From Sequoia sempervirens (Eukaryota > Streptophyta > Pinopsida > Cupressales > Cupressaceae), in the NCBI GenBank assembly GCA_007258455.2, contig VDFB02193867.1, forward strand, positions 570,319,328 through 570,383,327: a stretch of DNA of 64,000 bases. Reading direction: 5' to 3'. The notes beneath the pieces are model-generated. The model did not search any database and was not told where the DNA came from. It saw nothing but the letters and a program-made list of their open reading frames with translations. Below are positions 48,421 to 59,293 of the stretch, one piece after another (within the stretch, counting starts at the first letter, position 1; each line of letters opens with the position of its first letter). The translations under genes were made by a program, and so were the position numbers.

Positions 48421-51120
48421 TTCTTGTGCATGTTTTGCACACACGCCCCGTCGAGAGCACGGACCCCCCTCATTTGTCCGAGTCAGGTCGTTTCAACCTT
48501 GTCTTGTTTTGCGCACCCTAGTTTCCAAACCTAAGTCAGCCATGAGCCTCAAAATGACCAATTACATGTTGGCCCAATTCACCTAGTTGAGTTTCACCAA
48601 GTCATTTTCCCTTGCAGGCCAGAGCCTGCGGGCTTTTGTTCACTCTTTGCCTGGAGTTCGTTGACCCTTGCGGACCCACATTCACGGGTTTCCCTTTGTT
48701 GTTTTCCGTTGCGCTCTGTCGTTCACCTACAGCCGAGTCTCAACATCCACCTGACACACGGACCCCGCGCCTGTGTTTGTTGTCGCTTCCATCATGCTTC
48801 GCGGACCTGCTCTTGCGGGTCACCCTGGACGAGACTTCATTCTCATTTCATTGTTTTCACAGCGGCTGACCTTTGACATTTGCCTGCATGGTGGGCTCAG
48901 TAATTGACCCTTCCTTTTTCACCATGGTCGCAAAACAACCGACCTATTGCTTCAAAATGCCTAAGTCCAAGCGTTGGTGAGTCTTTGCATGCAGTTTTCC
49001 CCACTTGACCTCCATCGCCTAATGGCCAAGCTCTATTAAGTCCATGCTCACTGGCGGGTCCACCCTCGCGGGCTGCCATTAGCAGGAGGTCGTCACCCCG
49101 ACGCCGTTCGCAATGGAAATCCTTTGCTTCCTCCCCGCCCTGCGGGCCCGCGACCCATTAGTGTCGTTTTCCTTATTGTGGGCCTTGGCTAGTCTTTTGT
49201 TGTTCCTTCAACAACATTCTTTGAACGTCCGCCTAGGTTGTCGTCTACGAACATGACTCTGTATATCCTTGTCACGACGGCTCTCCACATGGGACCCGCC
49301 TTACCTCTCTACCTCTCTCTTCGCCAAATCAATGACGACATTTTCATATCAACCACTTGCGTATCATTGTGCGGGCTTCCCTTTGTCATTTGTCGTTTCT
49401 TAATGGTTTGCTCCACACTGCCTCCCCGTCCCTCGGGCCTCCATCTTTACGATGATGTTTCTTTGGCGGCCATCACACACTATCTTTCCGCCTCTGGCTT
49501 CCTGTGTCCATTTCAACACTGGCATCCTCAGGCCACCTCATCTAAGGCATAGTGAAATCCTAAGATAACGATGGTTATTGGAAATGTTGGCGCTAAAGAA
49601 CTTTACATTTTACGAATGGTGACTTTTAAAATTGGCGTTGGCAGCTAGCATTCATGCGGGCCCGTGTTAGCGGGTCACTCCTTACCTCCCGCTATTTTCT
49701 TGGCGGTGCCCCTGTTGCATCATCCTGCATTCCCTTGCCCGCAGTATGGTGGTTGGAAATCATTCACACGAATCCCACTATTCCCCTAGACATTGCCCTC
49801 TCAGCCATCTGTTATGAATCTTAATTGCCACCATCTCAAAATCTTGCGATAATAAACTACGCAAGTAATACCATGATGACTCAAGGTGAAGAGTAACTCC
49901 CTTGTGGCATTTATGGCATACCAAATGGTGAGTAATCTTTGAATGATTAAGGCTACCTGTTGATAAGATCACCTTAGTATGAAGAATTCTTATCTACCTG
50001 CTGGTGAAATCTCTTACATAAGGCATCTCCTCTTCTCTCACCATCCTTTGTGGTATTCAATAAAACGTCGATACTGATATCTCAACTTATATTTGTCCTT
50101 GGGTTGAGACTAGGCAATAAATAGAATTGATGAAGTTGGAAAGAAAATGTGGGTGGAATCATGTTATAATTCCCAGTAATTGGAGATATTGATATTCTGA
50201 GAAGACGTCAGAAGGCGGTGTACAAGGTGAAGTCTGTTTGAGCGGGTGCCATCATGTGGGCTACCGCTTGGCCCACACCGTCTTTCACGAACATTCTGTG
50301 GCGGCACCCCGCCTTCTTTGACCCAACGATGGCAACTGATGCGGGTTTTGAACTATGTAACACCATCCTCTCCTTAGTGGTAGTCGTCCCCTTGTCCAAG
50401 GTCAACTATTCATTGAGAACATTTTGAAGACCTAAATCAAGGGAAGTATTGAAAACTAGATAAGCTTTGAGCCTCTTACAGTTCATCAACTAGGTTGATG
50501 GCAACGATATTAAACAATGAACACTCTTCTTGAACTGAGATTAATGAAAACCTTAATCAATGACTTTCATTACAAAACAAAACGGACTAAGCTTGCAAAT
50601 GACATAACATTGTTTTGTTGATTGTAGGACACTTGGTGATGATCTGCAAACCTCCCCCTATGGCGGATCTTAAACGTGGGTCATGATCGAAGAAGGTGGG
50701 AGGGATCGACTTGGCTAAGAAATAAGGATTCCCCGTAATAATGAACATCATGGCTAAGGGATACTTATTAAAATATCAAACAAATTGCTTATGCAGAGAA
50801 ATGAACGAGCGTAGAATTGATATTGGTAAGAGTGATCAACGTACTACCTCCTTAGACTGAGTTTCGAATGGTAGTCATAGGGCAGCTCTAATCCCGCATT
50901 GTCTTAGGTTGTCCGCCCTCACCCTAGCCACGACGACGTTTCCACCTCAGCCTCTCGCACTTTTGTGCCCACAGCTTTGGACGGAGGTCTTTGATGCGGG
51001 TTCCACTTGGGTGGGGACCGTCAGCTTCGTCGTCGTTCTCACGGCGTCCCTCACCTGACATCTTCCCGTGACCCTTCACCCGCACATCTCTCTCACATGC
51101 TGCTTTGCTCAATATGTGTA
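48420..51120. other. CpG-containing, GC-richer stretch with recurring 'gcgggt/c' words
   Basis: 48420-49560 and smaller islands near 49640-49740, 50200-50340 and 50880-51100 are distinctly richer in G, C and CpG than anything else in the window. Words such as 'cctgcgggc', 'cttgcgggtc', 'ctcgcgggctgc', 'gcgggcccg' and 'gggacccgcc' recur at irregular spacing on both strands. Short open frames follow the composition and none looks like a known protein. No rRNA or tRNA is recognised. It may be an LTR or leader of a GC-rich Gypsy family with little CpG loss so far, but that is a guess. Confidence 0.4.
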
Positions 51121-51321
51121 CTCATGACTATTTTGATTAAATGGGAAAATCGGGGAGGTCTCTATGAGGGAGGGTCAAGTGATTTTAAGTTGAGAGGCTT
51201 GCAATAAACACTCGCATTTGGTGTGAGGTAGTGCATTATGCGAAGGACATAATTTGGCCTTCCTCCATGTAGGATCTGCATCTCAGATCGTTGCTGACAC
51301 CTATGTCATTATTCACAACTT
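51121..51321. other. Left flank of assembly gap, nothing recognised
   Basis: Ordinary AT-richer sequence after the CpG-containing stretch; no coding support. Confidence 0.4.
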
Positions 51322-51421
51322 NNNNNNNNNNNNNNNNNNNNNNNNNNNNNNNNNNNNNNNNNNNNNNNNNNNNNNNNNNNNNNNNNNNNNNNNNNNNNNN
51401 NNNNNNNNNNNNNNNNNNNNN
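51322..51421. other. Assembly gap (100 N)
   Basis: A run of exactly 100 Ns, the conventional size for a gap of unknown length. Distances across it should not be trusted. Confidence 0.98.
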
Positions 51422-52329
51422 ATCTAAAGGTAAGTCTATGAGTCTGACATGGTAATATAGGTTTAATAGGCGACTTCAAAAGCATGTTATGGCTATAAAG
51501 GATCATGGTAAGTAGTTAGTAGCCAAAGAATAAAACATAAGTATGGTGAATTCCATAAGCACATGTATGAAATATGTGGAGAAAAATGAGGATCATAAAT
51601 AGATCATCATTGTAAGCTTGAATGTGTTGTAGTGTTGTAAAGTTGCACCCTGTGGTAAATTCACACACACATTTAGGCTTGCCTCATTTATGGAAAAAAC
51701 CTATAAGTTGGAATTTCATGATTTTGACTTCATAGGCAAGAATGATGAAGCACTAGTAGCTTGAATGTTTGATTCTTGCAAAGTTTTGATCGGACATTAG
51801 TGCGATCCGTAGACGTATTTACTACGTGTTGGCATCCCCAAACCTTTCAAGATTCAAATGCAAATATTCCATGTTCCTTGCCCATGACACACATTGTAAC
51901 AATGAGGATGCGTGTGTAATGGATCCTCTCGCTCATGTAGCTTAACAAAACTCCATTTTCACAACTCTTAGATCTCTCTCTTGCTCTTTCATGCTCTCTC
52001 AATCACATAGCGAAGCTCTGTTGAAGTACTCTTTCAAGCAATAGCCAAGGCTTCTCTTGCATGCAAATCAATCACATTTATCAATCCAAGAGGGGAGCCA
52101 TAGGCTGATGGTAACACTCTCTTGTCATTCTATTGATCTTGACTATGCAATCTTGTCTTTGTTTATTTACACTCATGATAGGGGTTTCTATCACACATCT
52201 ATTATATGTGTGATAGGGGTTCTCCTCCTTTTTAGGGTTTGTTGCTATCACATGTCTTTGCTTTATGCATTATTATCTTTCTTGATCCTATTTGGCTATC
52301 CGTAGAGGTGGAAACACATAAATGGGGGT
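51422..52329. other. No gene seen
   Basis: Noncoding DNA leading into the Gypsy remnant. A duplicated 'gtgataggggtt' occurs at 52165-52220. The 5' part of the Gypsy element (LTR, gag) is not recognisable here. Confidence 0.4.
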
Positions 52330-53140
52330 TTGACTGAGGTTCCTGTTGAGAGTGGTATGTCAAACCTTTACATGAGATTCATGCAATCTAAGGCCCCTTC
52401 TTATAGAGCAGTAGCCCATACTTATAATACTAGAAGAAATAAAAAAAATGTTAATCAACCTACTTCTTTACCACGTTTTCAACCAAGTCTTCCCCAAGCA
52501 CCTAGACCTACAGTTAAGCAACCAGGTGAGTATGATCTTGTCGAGAAACTTCATGTTACTCCTGCCAAGATCTCACTTTGGGATTTGCTTCAGAATGCTT
52601 TGGTTTACCAGGTATGCTTTAGGAAGCCTTGCAAAAGATCTTTTTGCCTTCTTTCACTAGGATAATGAATGTTAATGTGTTAGATCATATTCATATGAAT
52701 TTTCCAAATATTGCATTCCATCCACATGAGCTCCCGCTTTTGGAAGTACAAAAACAAGTGAATCCTTTGATAATAGTTTATATTAATAATATTGGCATTA
52801 GACATGTTGATTCTGGTTCAACACTTAACATATGTAGCATTGCTTTTTTTCCTAAAATTAAAGTGGATTCAACTTCCCTTGTTGCTTCTTCCTTGTACAT
52901 TCGCTGGTTTGATAATGTTGATCGACAAGCCTTAGGTATGACAATCTTGCTTTTAAGGTTGGGATCCGTTATCGTACCCACCTTGGTATATGCTATGCCA
53001 GGACCATTACCATATAATATTCTCTTGGGAAGACCATGGATTCATGCTTTGGGAGCAGTTACTTCTACTTTACATCGTTTTGTGAATTTTGTTGCTAATA
53101 ATGAGGTGATCACAAGCAAAGTTGATCATGATGTTGTACA
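52330..53140 (+). pseudogene. Gypsy pol remnant, left part: pre-protease and retropepsin
   Basis: MTEVPVESGMSNLYMRFMQ leads to GEYDLVEKLHVTPAKISLWD, the conserved pre-protease motif of Tat/Athila-like Gypsy elements. A frameshift near 52612 is followed by the protease: PLIIVYINNIGIRHVDSGST (active site DSGS) and PYNILLGRPWIHALGAVTST (the ILGRPW signature). The reading frame is cut at 53140 by the insertion of the 7.2-kb LTR element and resumes at 60388. Host copy of a nested pair. Confidence 0.85.
53136..53140 (+). repeat. Target-site duplication GTACA, left
   Basis: GTACA directly before TGTTGG; repeated at 60383-60387 after the second LTR. A perfect 5-bp duplication ties both LTRs to one insertion. 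Confidence 0.9.
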
Positions 53141-53660
53141 TGTTGGCAAGAGACACTGCAAATATACTTTGGTGTTGCCATTGATGGAAACCCTATTCGG
53201 TGATTGGATCTGCACATCATCATTTGCTCCTACCGGTAGACAGATTGAGGACAATTAGGAAGAACAAAGCATCTGACAGTTTTGTGTTCTTTGATTCTCA
53301 TACAATTTTTCTATTGTTATTTTGAGTTGTGGATCTTATGGGAGGTTAATCAATGTATGTCTTGTGTTGTCTAAAATTCTCAATGCCTCGTATCAAGTTA
53401 TATGCAAGATTGGAGATCTGGTTGGATATCCTTTGTTCATCAGTGTTTTGTGGCTGACTCGAATGATTTTAAGTGTCGCGGATATTCGAGGAGTGTTTAC
53501 TCAAATGTTTTTGTGTTCAATCATCTCGATTTGGGTCTGAGCTAAGTTGTGATCGACTGTTGTGGGTGCACATTGAATATCATTCATGATTTGAGTCAAC
53601 AGTTGTAAATATTCTTAAGTTTTATTGGAGCCGACAGGTTGCGATTAAATTCTTAGTCGC

Positions 53661-53699
<39 letters not shown>

Positions 53700-54263
53700 C
53701 AATTATATCATTTTGTGTATGTAAGTGTGTTAATGTGTGTTGCGAATATTAGAAGGGTGATTGAGCGATTTACGCATAGTTTCACTTATGCATTAAAATT
53801 TTTGTGGTGCGAGTTAGAGCAGAGCAGAGCAGAAGTGCAAAATCAGTCATAAGGATAGAAGATCGACTACTAAGCCTAATCAAAACTGTAATCAAGCATT
53901 TGTAGATGCTACTTTCTCAGTTCATTCTCTTGGATCTAATCTAAATCTTTGTAAGGCAGTGTGCCTTTCTATTTTGAGTAGTGAGCTCTAGGAAGTGAGC
54001 CTAAATGCAAGTGCATACTAATATTGTAAACTTTTTTTTGAGTATACTCAAATTATATTGTGGATTGGCCATCCGCCGTGGTTTTTCCCCTAACAGGGTT
54101 TCTATGTAAAAATCCTTGTGTTATGGTGTTGTGGTTGTTTTCTTTTTGCTTCTGCATATTTCTCTTGGTTGAATGTTTTGAGTGGGTTAAAGATCAGAAT
54201 AATAAAGTTAATTTTTGTAGAATACCGATTCACCCCCCCTCTCAGTGTTGCTTGTTTCCAACA
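53141..54263 (+). repeat. 5' LTR of the 7.2-kb element
   Basis: 1123 bp, TGTTGGCAAG...TTTCCAACA. Contains a (TA)17-like run at 53663-53696 where the 3' LTR has only GATATATATAAATGATC, so the run expanded in this copy. The open frame at its start (to 53258) is a readthrough from the interrupted protease, not a separate gene. Confidence 0.9.
53663..53696. repeat. (TA)n microsatellite in the 5' LTR
   Basis: Seventeen TA units in place of the short TATATATAAA of the 3' LTR (59817-59826). It probably expanded at the LTR's own TATA box. Confidence 0.9.
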
Positions 54264-54265
54264 AT

Positions 54266-54277
54266 TGGTATCAAAGC
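54266..54277 (+). promoter_or_regulatory. Primer-binding site (tRNA-iMet type)
   Basis: TGGTATCAAAGC, two bases after the LTR end, matches the usual plant TGGTATCAGAGC site with one change. Confidence 0.8.
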
Positions 54278-54330
54278 TAGTTCCTTGAAAGAAGTCTAAC
54301 AGCTTGGGGAGATCTTGGAAAGTGTTTTCA

Positions 54331-55506
54331 ATGGATACAAACAGTCATTAAGAACAACTTTTGGTGGCCCTGGATGATCTTGACCAATCAAAATTTGAGA
54401 ACCGGGAATTGCAGGAAAATCTTGAGAATGCAGAGAAATTCATTCAGTCATTGAAAGACAAAATCAATGAATCAAGGGAGAAAAGAAATGAATTGTGTGA
54501 TCAGCTTAAGCAGAAGAATAGAAGCATGGAAGATGAACAATTGAGTCATGCCTTGAAGGAGAAAACAAAAGAATGTGATTTTTTTTCCAAAGAAAATGCT
54601 GCCCTGAAGCGTGAGATGGAATCTATCATGATGAAAATGACCAAGGAGATTGAAGATAGGAAGAAGAATGAAGAAAAGATTACTCAATCCTTGAAAGAAA
54701 AAATTGAAGAATGTAGCCAACTGGACAATGAATTGGAACAATCTAAAAACAATGAGGAAGTGCTTGAAAAACAACTTTATGATCTCAAAAATGAACTTAC
54801 TGTTGCAAATGAGTACAAGGAGAAATTCAAAGCAAGCTCATCCAAGCTTGATGAACTGATTAAAGGTCAAAGGACTGATGGTGACAAGCGAGCTCTTGGC
54901 TATGAAGAAGGAGAAAGTTCCGAATCTGGACAAAGGAATTTCAGACAAGGGAGATTCAGGCAAGGAAATTAGATGAATGGAGCTAGAAGGAATCTAGTAA
55001 GACAACCAAATGCTCAAAGATTCAATGGTTACTGTTTTGCTTGCAATAAATTTGGTCATATGGCTTCTCAGTGTACAAGCAGGATGAATCCAAGTGGACC
55101 ATCATTCTCAGGTTAGTGCTTTAATTGTAATAAGTTTGGTGATAAGTCAAGTGAATGTAGAATTGTGATGAACAACTTTCATAGAGATGTCAGATGCTAT
55201 GCATGCAATAGACTTGGGCATATTGCTAACCAATGTAGATCAAGGAAAAAATAGTGGAACAATAGGTCTGGATAGAGAAATGTTGTGTGTTTCAACTGCA
55301 ACAAATTTGGCCACATTGCTAGATTTTGTTAGAGTAGAAGAGGTCCGGTAAAACAAAACATGCAACAGTATGTTAAGGGAAAAGGTAAAGTCACTACTGA
55401 TGTGATCAAGAGGAAAATGCAGAAGAAATGGGTGAAGAAGGATCCCTCTGTTGAAGGAAATGCGCTTGCACCAAAATCTGCTTCTGGTAATTCCTCTGGG
55501 AATTAG
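54331..55506 (+). pseudogene. ORF1: gag-like coiled-coil protein with four CCHC zinc knuckles
   Basis: One frame from ATG 54331 to TAG 55504-55506 (391 codons). It is interrupted by TAA at 54349 and TAGs at 54970, 55114, 55252, 55273 and 55330; several are one C-to-T (or G-to-A) step from a Gln or Trp codon. Residues ~15-190 are a Lys/Glu-rich coiled coil (heptads such as LKEKIEECSQLDNELEQSKN). Then come four regularly spaced knuckles: CFACNKFGHMASQC (55033-55074), CFNCNKFGDKSSEC (55117-55158, His changed to Asp), CYACNRLGHIANQC (55195-55236) and CFNCNKFGHIARFC (55288-55329). The C-terminus is basic. It probably packaged RNA like gag, but it lacks a recognisable copia or Gypsy capsid domain, and four knuckles is more than the usual one or two. 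Confidence 0.75.
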
Positions 55507-55944
55507 TTTTAGGCCTTTAGTCTAGGGGGAGTTGTTAAGAAAATCTCTTAACCCCCTACCAGTAACTGACACCGGAATGTGGATAAATCCAGTAAGTGCA
55601 TATATGAATTTCAAATGTTGCTCAATCAATTGGAGATAGTATCATACAGTATTGGAGATCTACAGAGGAATTATCTATCTCAGTGCATAGAAACAAGGTA
55701 ATCAGATGAATTAGGGTAAAAGCATTTATTGCGACAAAAAGGGTTAGTCGTGCGAACGATAAAATGTCATTTTTGTCCTTCATTTGTCACTATGCACTTT
55801 GGAGAAAAGAAGTTTGGAGAGCCCCGGAGCAAACTTTGCTGAGTTGTGGCGAAATTCAAGTGTGAAGAAGATTCAGTGATCAAAACCCCGATCCGACGAA
55901 AAGGTATTTATTGAAAAAACTAGTGAATTTGTGAAATTGTAAAA
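55507..55944 (+). other. Spacer between ORF1 and ORF2
   Basis: Noncoding. Begins with a polypurine-like 'tctagggggag' (55518-55530) and a short inverted repeat 'gttaagaaaatctcttaac' (55532-55550) next to it. Another element-specific purine block precedes the ORF2 ATG, which has a favourable context (aaaaATGGCC). Confidence 0.45.
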
Positions 55945-58900
55945 ATGGCCACTCTATTGGTAGTTGAAGTCAAGGCTAGACCCTGTCCAAAGTTCAAGTG
56001 GCATCGTTATAAGTCTGTTGAGATCGAGCCCCTAGGTACGTTTTCGTTTGTACTGTATGAAGTCTTGCACACTGAATACATTAGGGCTTACATACATGCC
56101 AATATTGAAGAGTTACGAAGCTCACAAATGCTAAATTTGTATTCCAACCATATAATTGGAGAGGACTTCACTATTAATCCAGAATACAAAACCCTAGAAG
56201 TGAAGAAGCTCACACAGTTTGTGAAATTCCCCATATTTGAGGAAAGCGAATGGGTGCGATATATTTTGAGTAGAGTTCATGCTGAGTTCATGCGGTTGAA
56301 TATACCTTTCAAGATTATGAAAGAGGCTATAAGCGCCATCATAGATCTAAATTCCTCCAGTGGACTGCCAGTTTTGAAATCTGTAAAGAATCAGAAGGTT
56401 ACTGATGCAATAGGTGCACAATTTGATAGAAGGGCAATGACAATTGAAGACATTGTTGAAGTGGATGTGAAATTTGCATCAATGGTCATTGGCTACAAGG
56501 TCTACCACTCTAGCCGGGATAATTTAGTATCCGGTACGACCATTTATGTAGCCTATCAAATGGTAAAAGAAAATGCAGATTATGACTTGTGTGAGTTGCT
56601 CAGAAGTCGGCTGATGGAGAATCTGGGTAAGATTAAGGACAAAAAGAACTCTTTTAAGTATGGTAAATTGTTGCTATGTTTTTTCTTTTATTTCATGAGT
56701 GAGGTTCTGGGTGTTGGGAAAGTTCATTGGCAAAGTAATCAGCCTATAGTTGTGCAAATAAGAGATATATTGTTTGGAAGTGGTGATCGTTAGACCAGAA
56801 ACACTCCCCTCTGGGGGTACTTCAAAAATTTTCAGAATATGATGCATGCAAGAGAAAGAATTCCTACCTCAATTGTAGTGAAGTACAAATATACAATCTG
56901 TTTCATGGTAGATATTGATCAATTCCATATGGAAGCCATTGATCCCATAAAGATATGGATTATGCCTATGGGATATAAAGTAGAGGAGAACATCTTGAAG
57001 ATGTATGCAGAACATTTGTTGAGCATGCCTTTGGATTCGATAGAAGAAAGGTTTGCATCTTATGTAGAAAAGAGCATGCAAGTCCATAATCAATTGCAAA
57101 AGCCAAATATAGTCAGAAGAGTAAGGAAAGAAGTGGAAGTGTTTGCAGAAAACATGGGCATACCTGTAGAAAAACTGAAAGAATCCAGAAGGAAGAGAGA
57201 TGAAGTTGAAGTAGGAAAAGAGTCAACAAAAACCGAATCTGCTAGTTCGACAGGATCCTCTGCTCGTACTAGATCAACAAGGAGTTCCCCATCCACTCCT
57301 GCAACCAAGCCAGTTCCTATGCAAACTCAAGACAAGGGTTTCGGTAAGAGGAAGAAGATCAAGAGCTCAAGAACCTATGAAGTCATCTCAGAAAGTGAGG
57401 AGACTGAGTCAGATGAGTTGTGAAATAAATGAAGAGGAAATATTCTAGTGAGGAAGAAAAGGCAAAGAAGGAAAAAATTGACATACCAGGTATGACAGTT
57501 GAAGAAGTTGAGAATGTTGTTGTCAAGGATGGAAATATCAAGCCCCTTTGCAAATGGTATGAAATGTTTGATGAATCAGGTCAAATAATTCTTGAAGAGG
57601 CAACAATAAAACATCTGAATATTTTCAACAAAATTCTTGTTGAAATTATGTTTGGTTTACTTAAGAGTCTGTATGATGTTTTGGAGTCGAGAAGAGTAAA
57701 TGCTAGGACAAAAGAAGAGCATATGAGAAAGAGAATTCTTGCAAACTTGTGTTCGGAAATGTCTATTGAGGAGATGAATTCACTCCTAGACAAAGCCAAG
57801 AAGGAATTCAAAAGAAAAATAAGGGTGAACAAGCTTATGATTGGTGAAACTGGTGTTGTTGCTGATGAAACCAAGAAAATCTTGGAAGCATTCCTGTCAA
57901 GAAATAAGATCAATGTTGAAGAAGTGAATGTTGAAGATGTTGTATCTGATCTAGTAAATGAGGAGGTGAATGAAGATATTGAGGATAATCAAATTCCTCC
58001 TGGTGTGGATAATTCAAAAGCACCTATGGAAACTGAATTTCCTAAGGTTGTATTTGTTGAAGAAAAGGAGATGCCAAATGAAGAAGCTGAAGCTCCTAAA
58101 GTCAATCAGGAAACAATTATTGTGGAACCAAAAGTTGAAGAAGAAGAAAAGGTTCAGGTTAAAGAAATCCTAGTGGAAGCAAGAGACACTACCGAGGTAG
58201 TAAAGAAATCTCTGGTGGAACAACAGGAAGAATTTGATCCTGAATTGGTTGAAGGTTCGATCAATCTATCCACCTTGTCTCCAATTTAGATAATGAAGGT
58301 CACATCAATTGCACAAGCTAAGGCTAGTGAGAAGATTCTGAAGTCTCACATTGAGGACAGTGAATTATTAAGTCTTGCATTTGGAGTTCTGAAGAAAATC
58401 ATGCCAACTCATGTTAAGGATCCATCTAGTTCCTCTTTCAGTGAACTGAAGAAGCTCATAAATTTTGTAAGTACTCATTTCGAGTCTCTTGAAAAATCAG
58501 CCATGGTTAAAGTGCATAAGGATTTTGATGGAAAAAGATTTAGTTGGTTGAAAGAAGTGATTGCTAAGGATAAAACTCTATTAGCCACATGTATGAAGAA
58601 TATTTAAGATTGTATATCTGAAGGTGGAAAGGCCTATAAGTCATGTTTGATTTTGTCCAAATTCACCGAAGACAATGAGAAGAAGGTGAAGGATCTTGAA
58701 AAACAATTGGCTACCATCTTTGATGCTTTTGATCCGTTAGTTGACAATGTTGGTGAGCAAGAAGGTCAAGTAATATCTCTTCTTGACAAAATAAGGAGTT
58801 TGAAGCATGAAAATGATAGGATTGTAGGAAGAGCATGTGAGCTTAGAGGACTAATTGGTCCAAAGATTGAAATAATGGTGAATGCATTAAAGGAAGCCAA

Positions 58901-59066
58901 AGATGCTATGGCAGTTAGTGACCCAATGAATCTCAAGACTGCAGAAGTTCAATCTTATATAGTTTCTTGTCACATAACAATTCTGGAGAGTTTCAAAAGG
59001 GTTTGGGACACAAATTTGAGCATGTTGAAGAAATACTTTGTAGATATTTCAAATTTGTGTAAGTAA
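55945..59066 (+). pseudogene. ORF2: large protein of unknown function in a non-autonomous LTR element, ~1040 codons
   Basis: ATG 55945 opens a frame to TGA 57421-57423 with one TAG at 56791-56793. One frameshift near 57421-57429 leads to the frame that runs to TAA 59064-59066 through a TAG (58287) and a TAA (58605). Codons continue sensibly across each stop, so it was one protein. Residues 1-280 look globular (FEESEWVRYILSRVHAEFM, KLLLCFFFYFMSEVLGVG). About 380-490 is basic/Ser-Thr-rich with KRKKIKSS and an acidic end (SESEETESDEL). The rest is Lys/Glu-rich, partly coiled coil. No RT, RNase H, protease or integrase motif (no YxDD, DSG, HHCC or DDE). The N-terminal part faintly recalls the 'putative plant transposon protein' domain of other plant elements; this is a weak impression only. 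It occupies the place of pol. Confidence 0.7.
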
Positions 59067-59280
59067 CAAGTTCATGCCTGTACAGTTTTGAAATTTTATT
59101 TCCCCAGTTTTTCCATTGATGTCAAAGGGGGAGAGTTGTACAATGAAAAATGTACATTCGTCTTAGGGGGAGTTTCATTTCTAAGCTGAGATTGAAGATT
59201 CTTTTTGAAGTGGCAGTGTAATTCATATTGGTACTGATCTGACACTTAGTCATTTTTCACTAAGTGTTGCCATTAATGCC

Positions 59281-59293
59281 AAAAGGGGGAGAT
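59281..59293 (+). promoter_or_regulatory. Polypurine tract of the 7.2-kb element
   Basis: aaaagggggagat directly before the 3' LTR. Two further look-alikes lie upstream (caaagggggagag near 59126 and ttagggggagt near 59164). Confidence 0.75.

Noticed and set aside
48612..49552. Open frames in the GC-rich island (85, 71 and 104 aa)
   Set aside because: High GC lengthens random frames; no homology-like motif and no continuity between them.
53141..53258. Readthrough of the Gypsy protease frame into the LTR as a chimeric protein end
   Set aside because: The same sequence is present at 59294 as part of the other LTR, so it is LTR sequence read in the host frame by chance.
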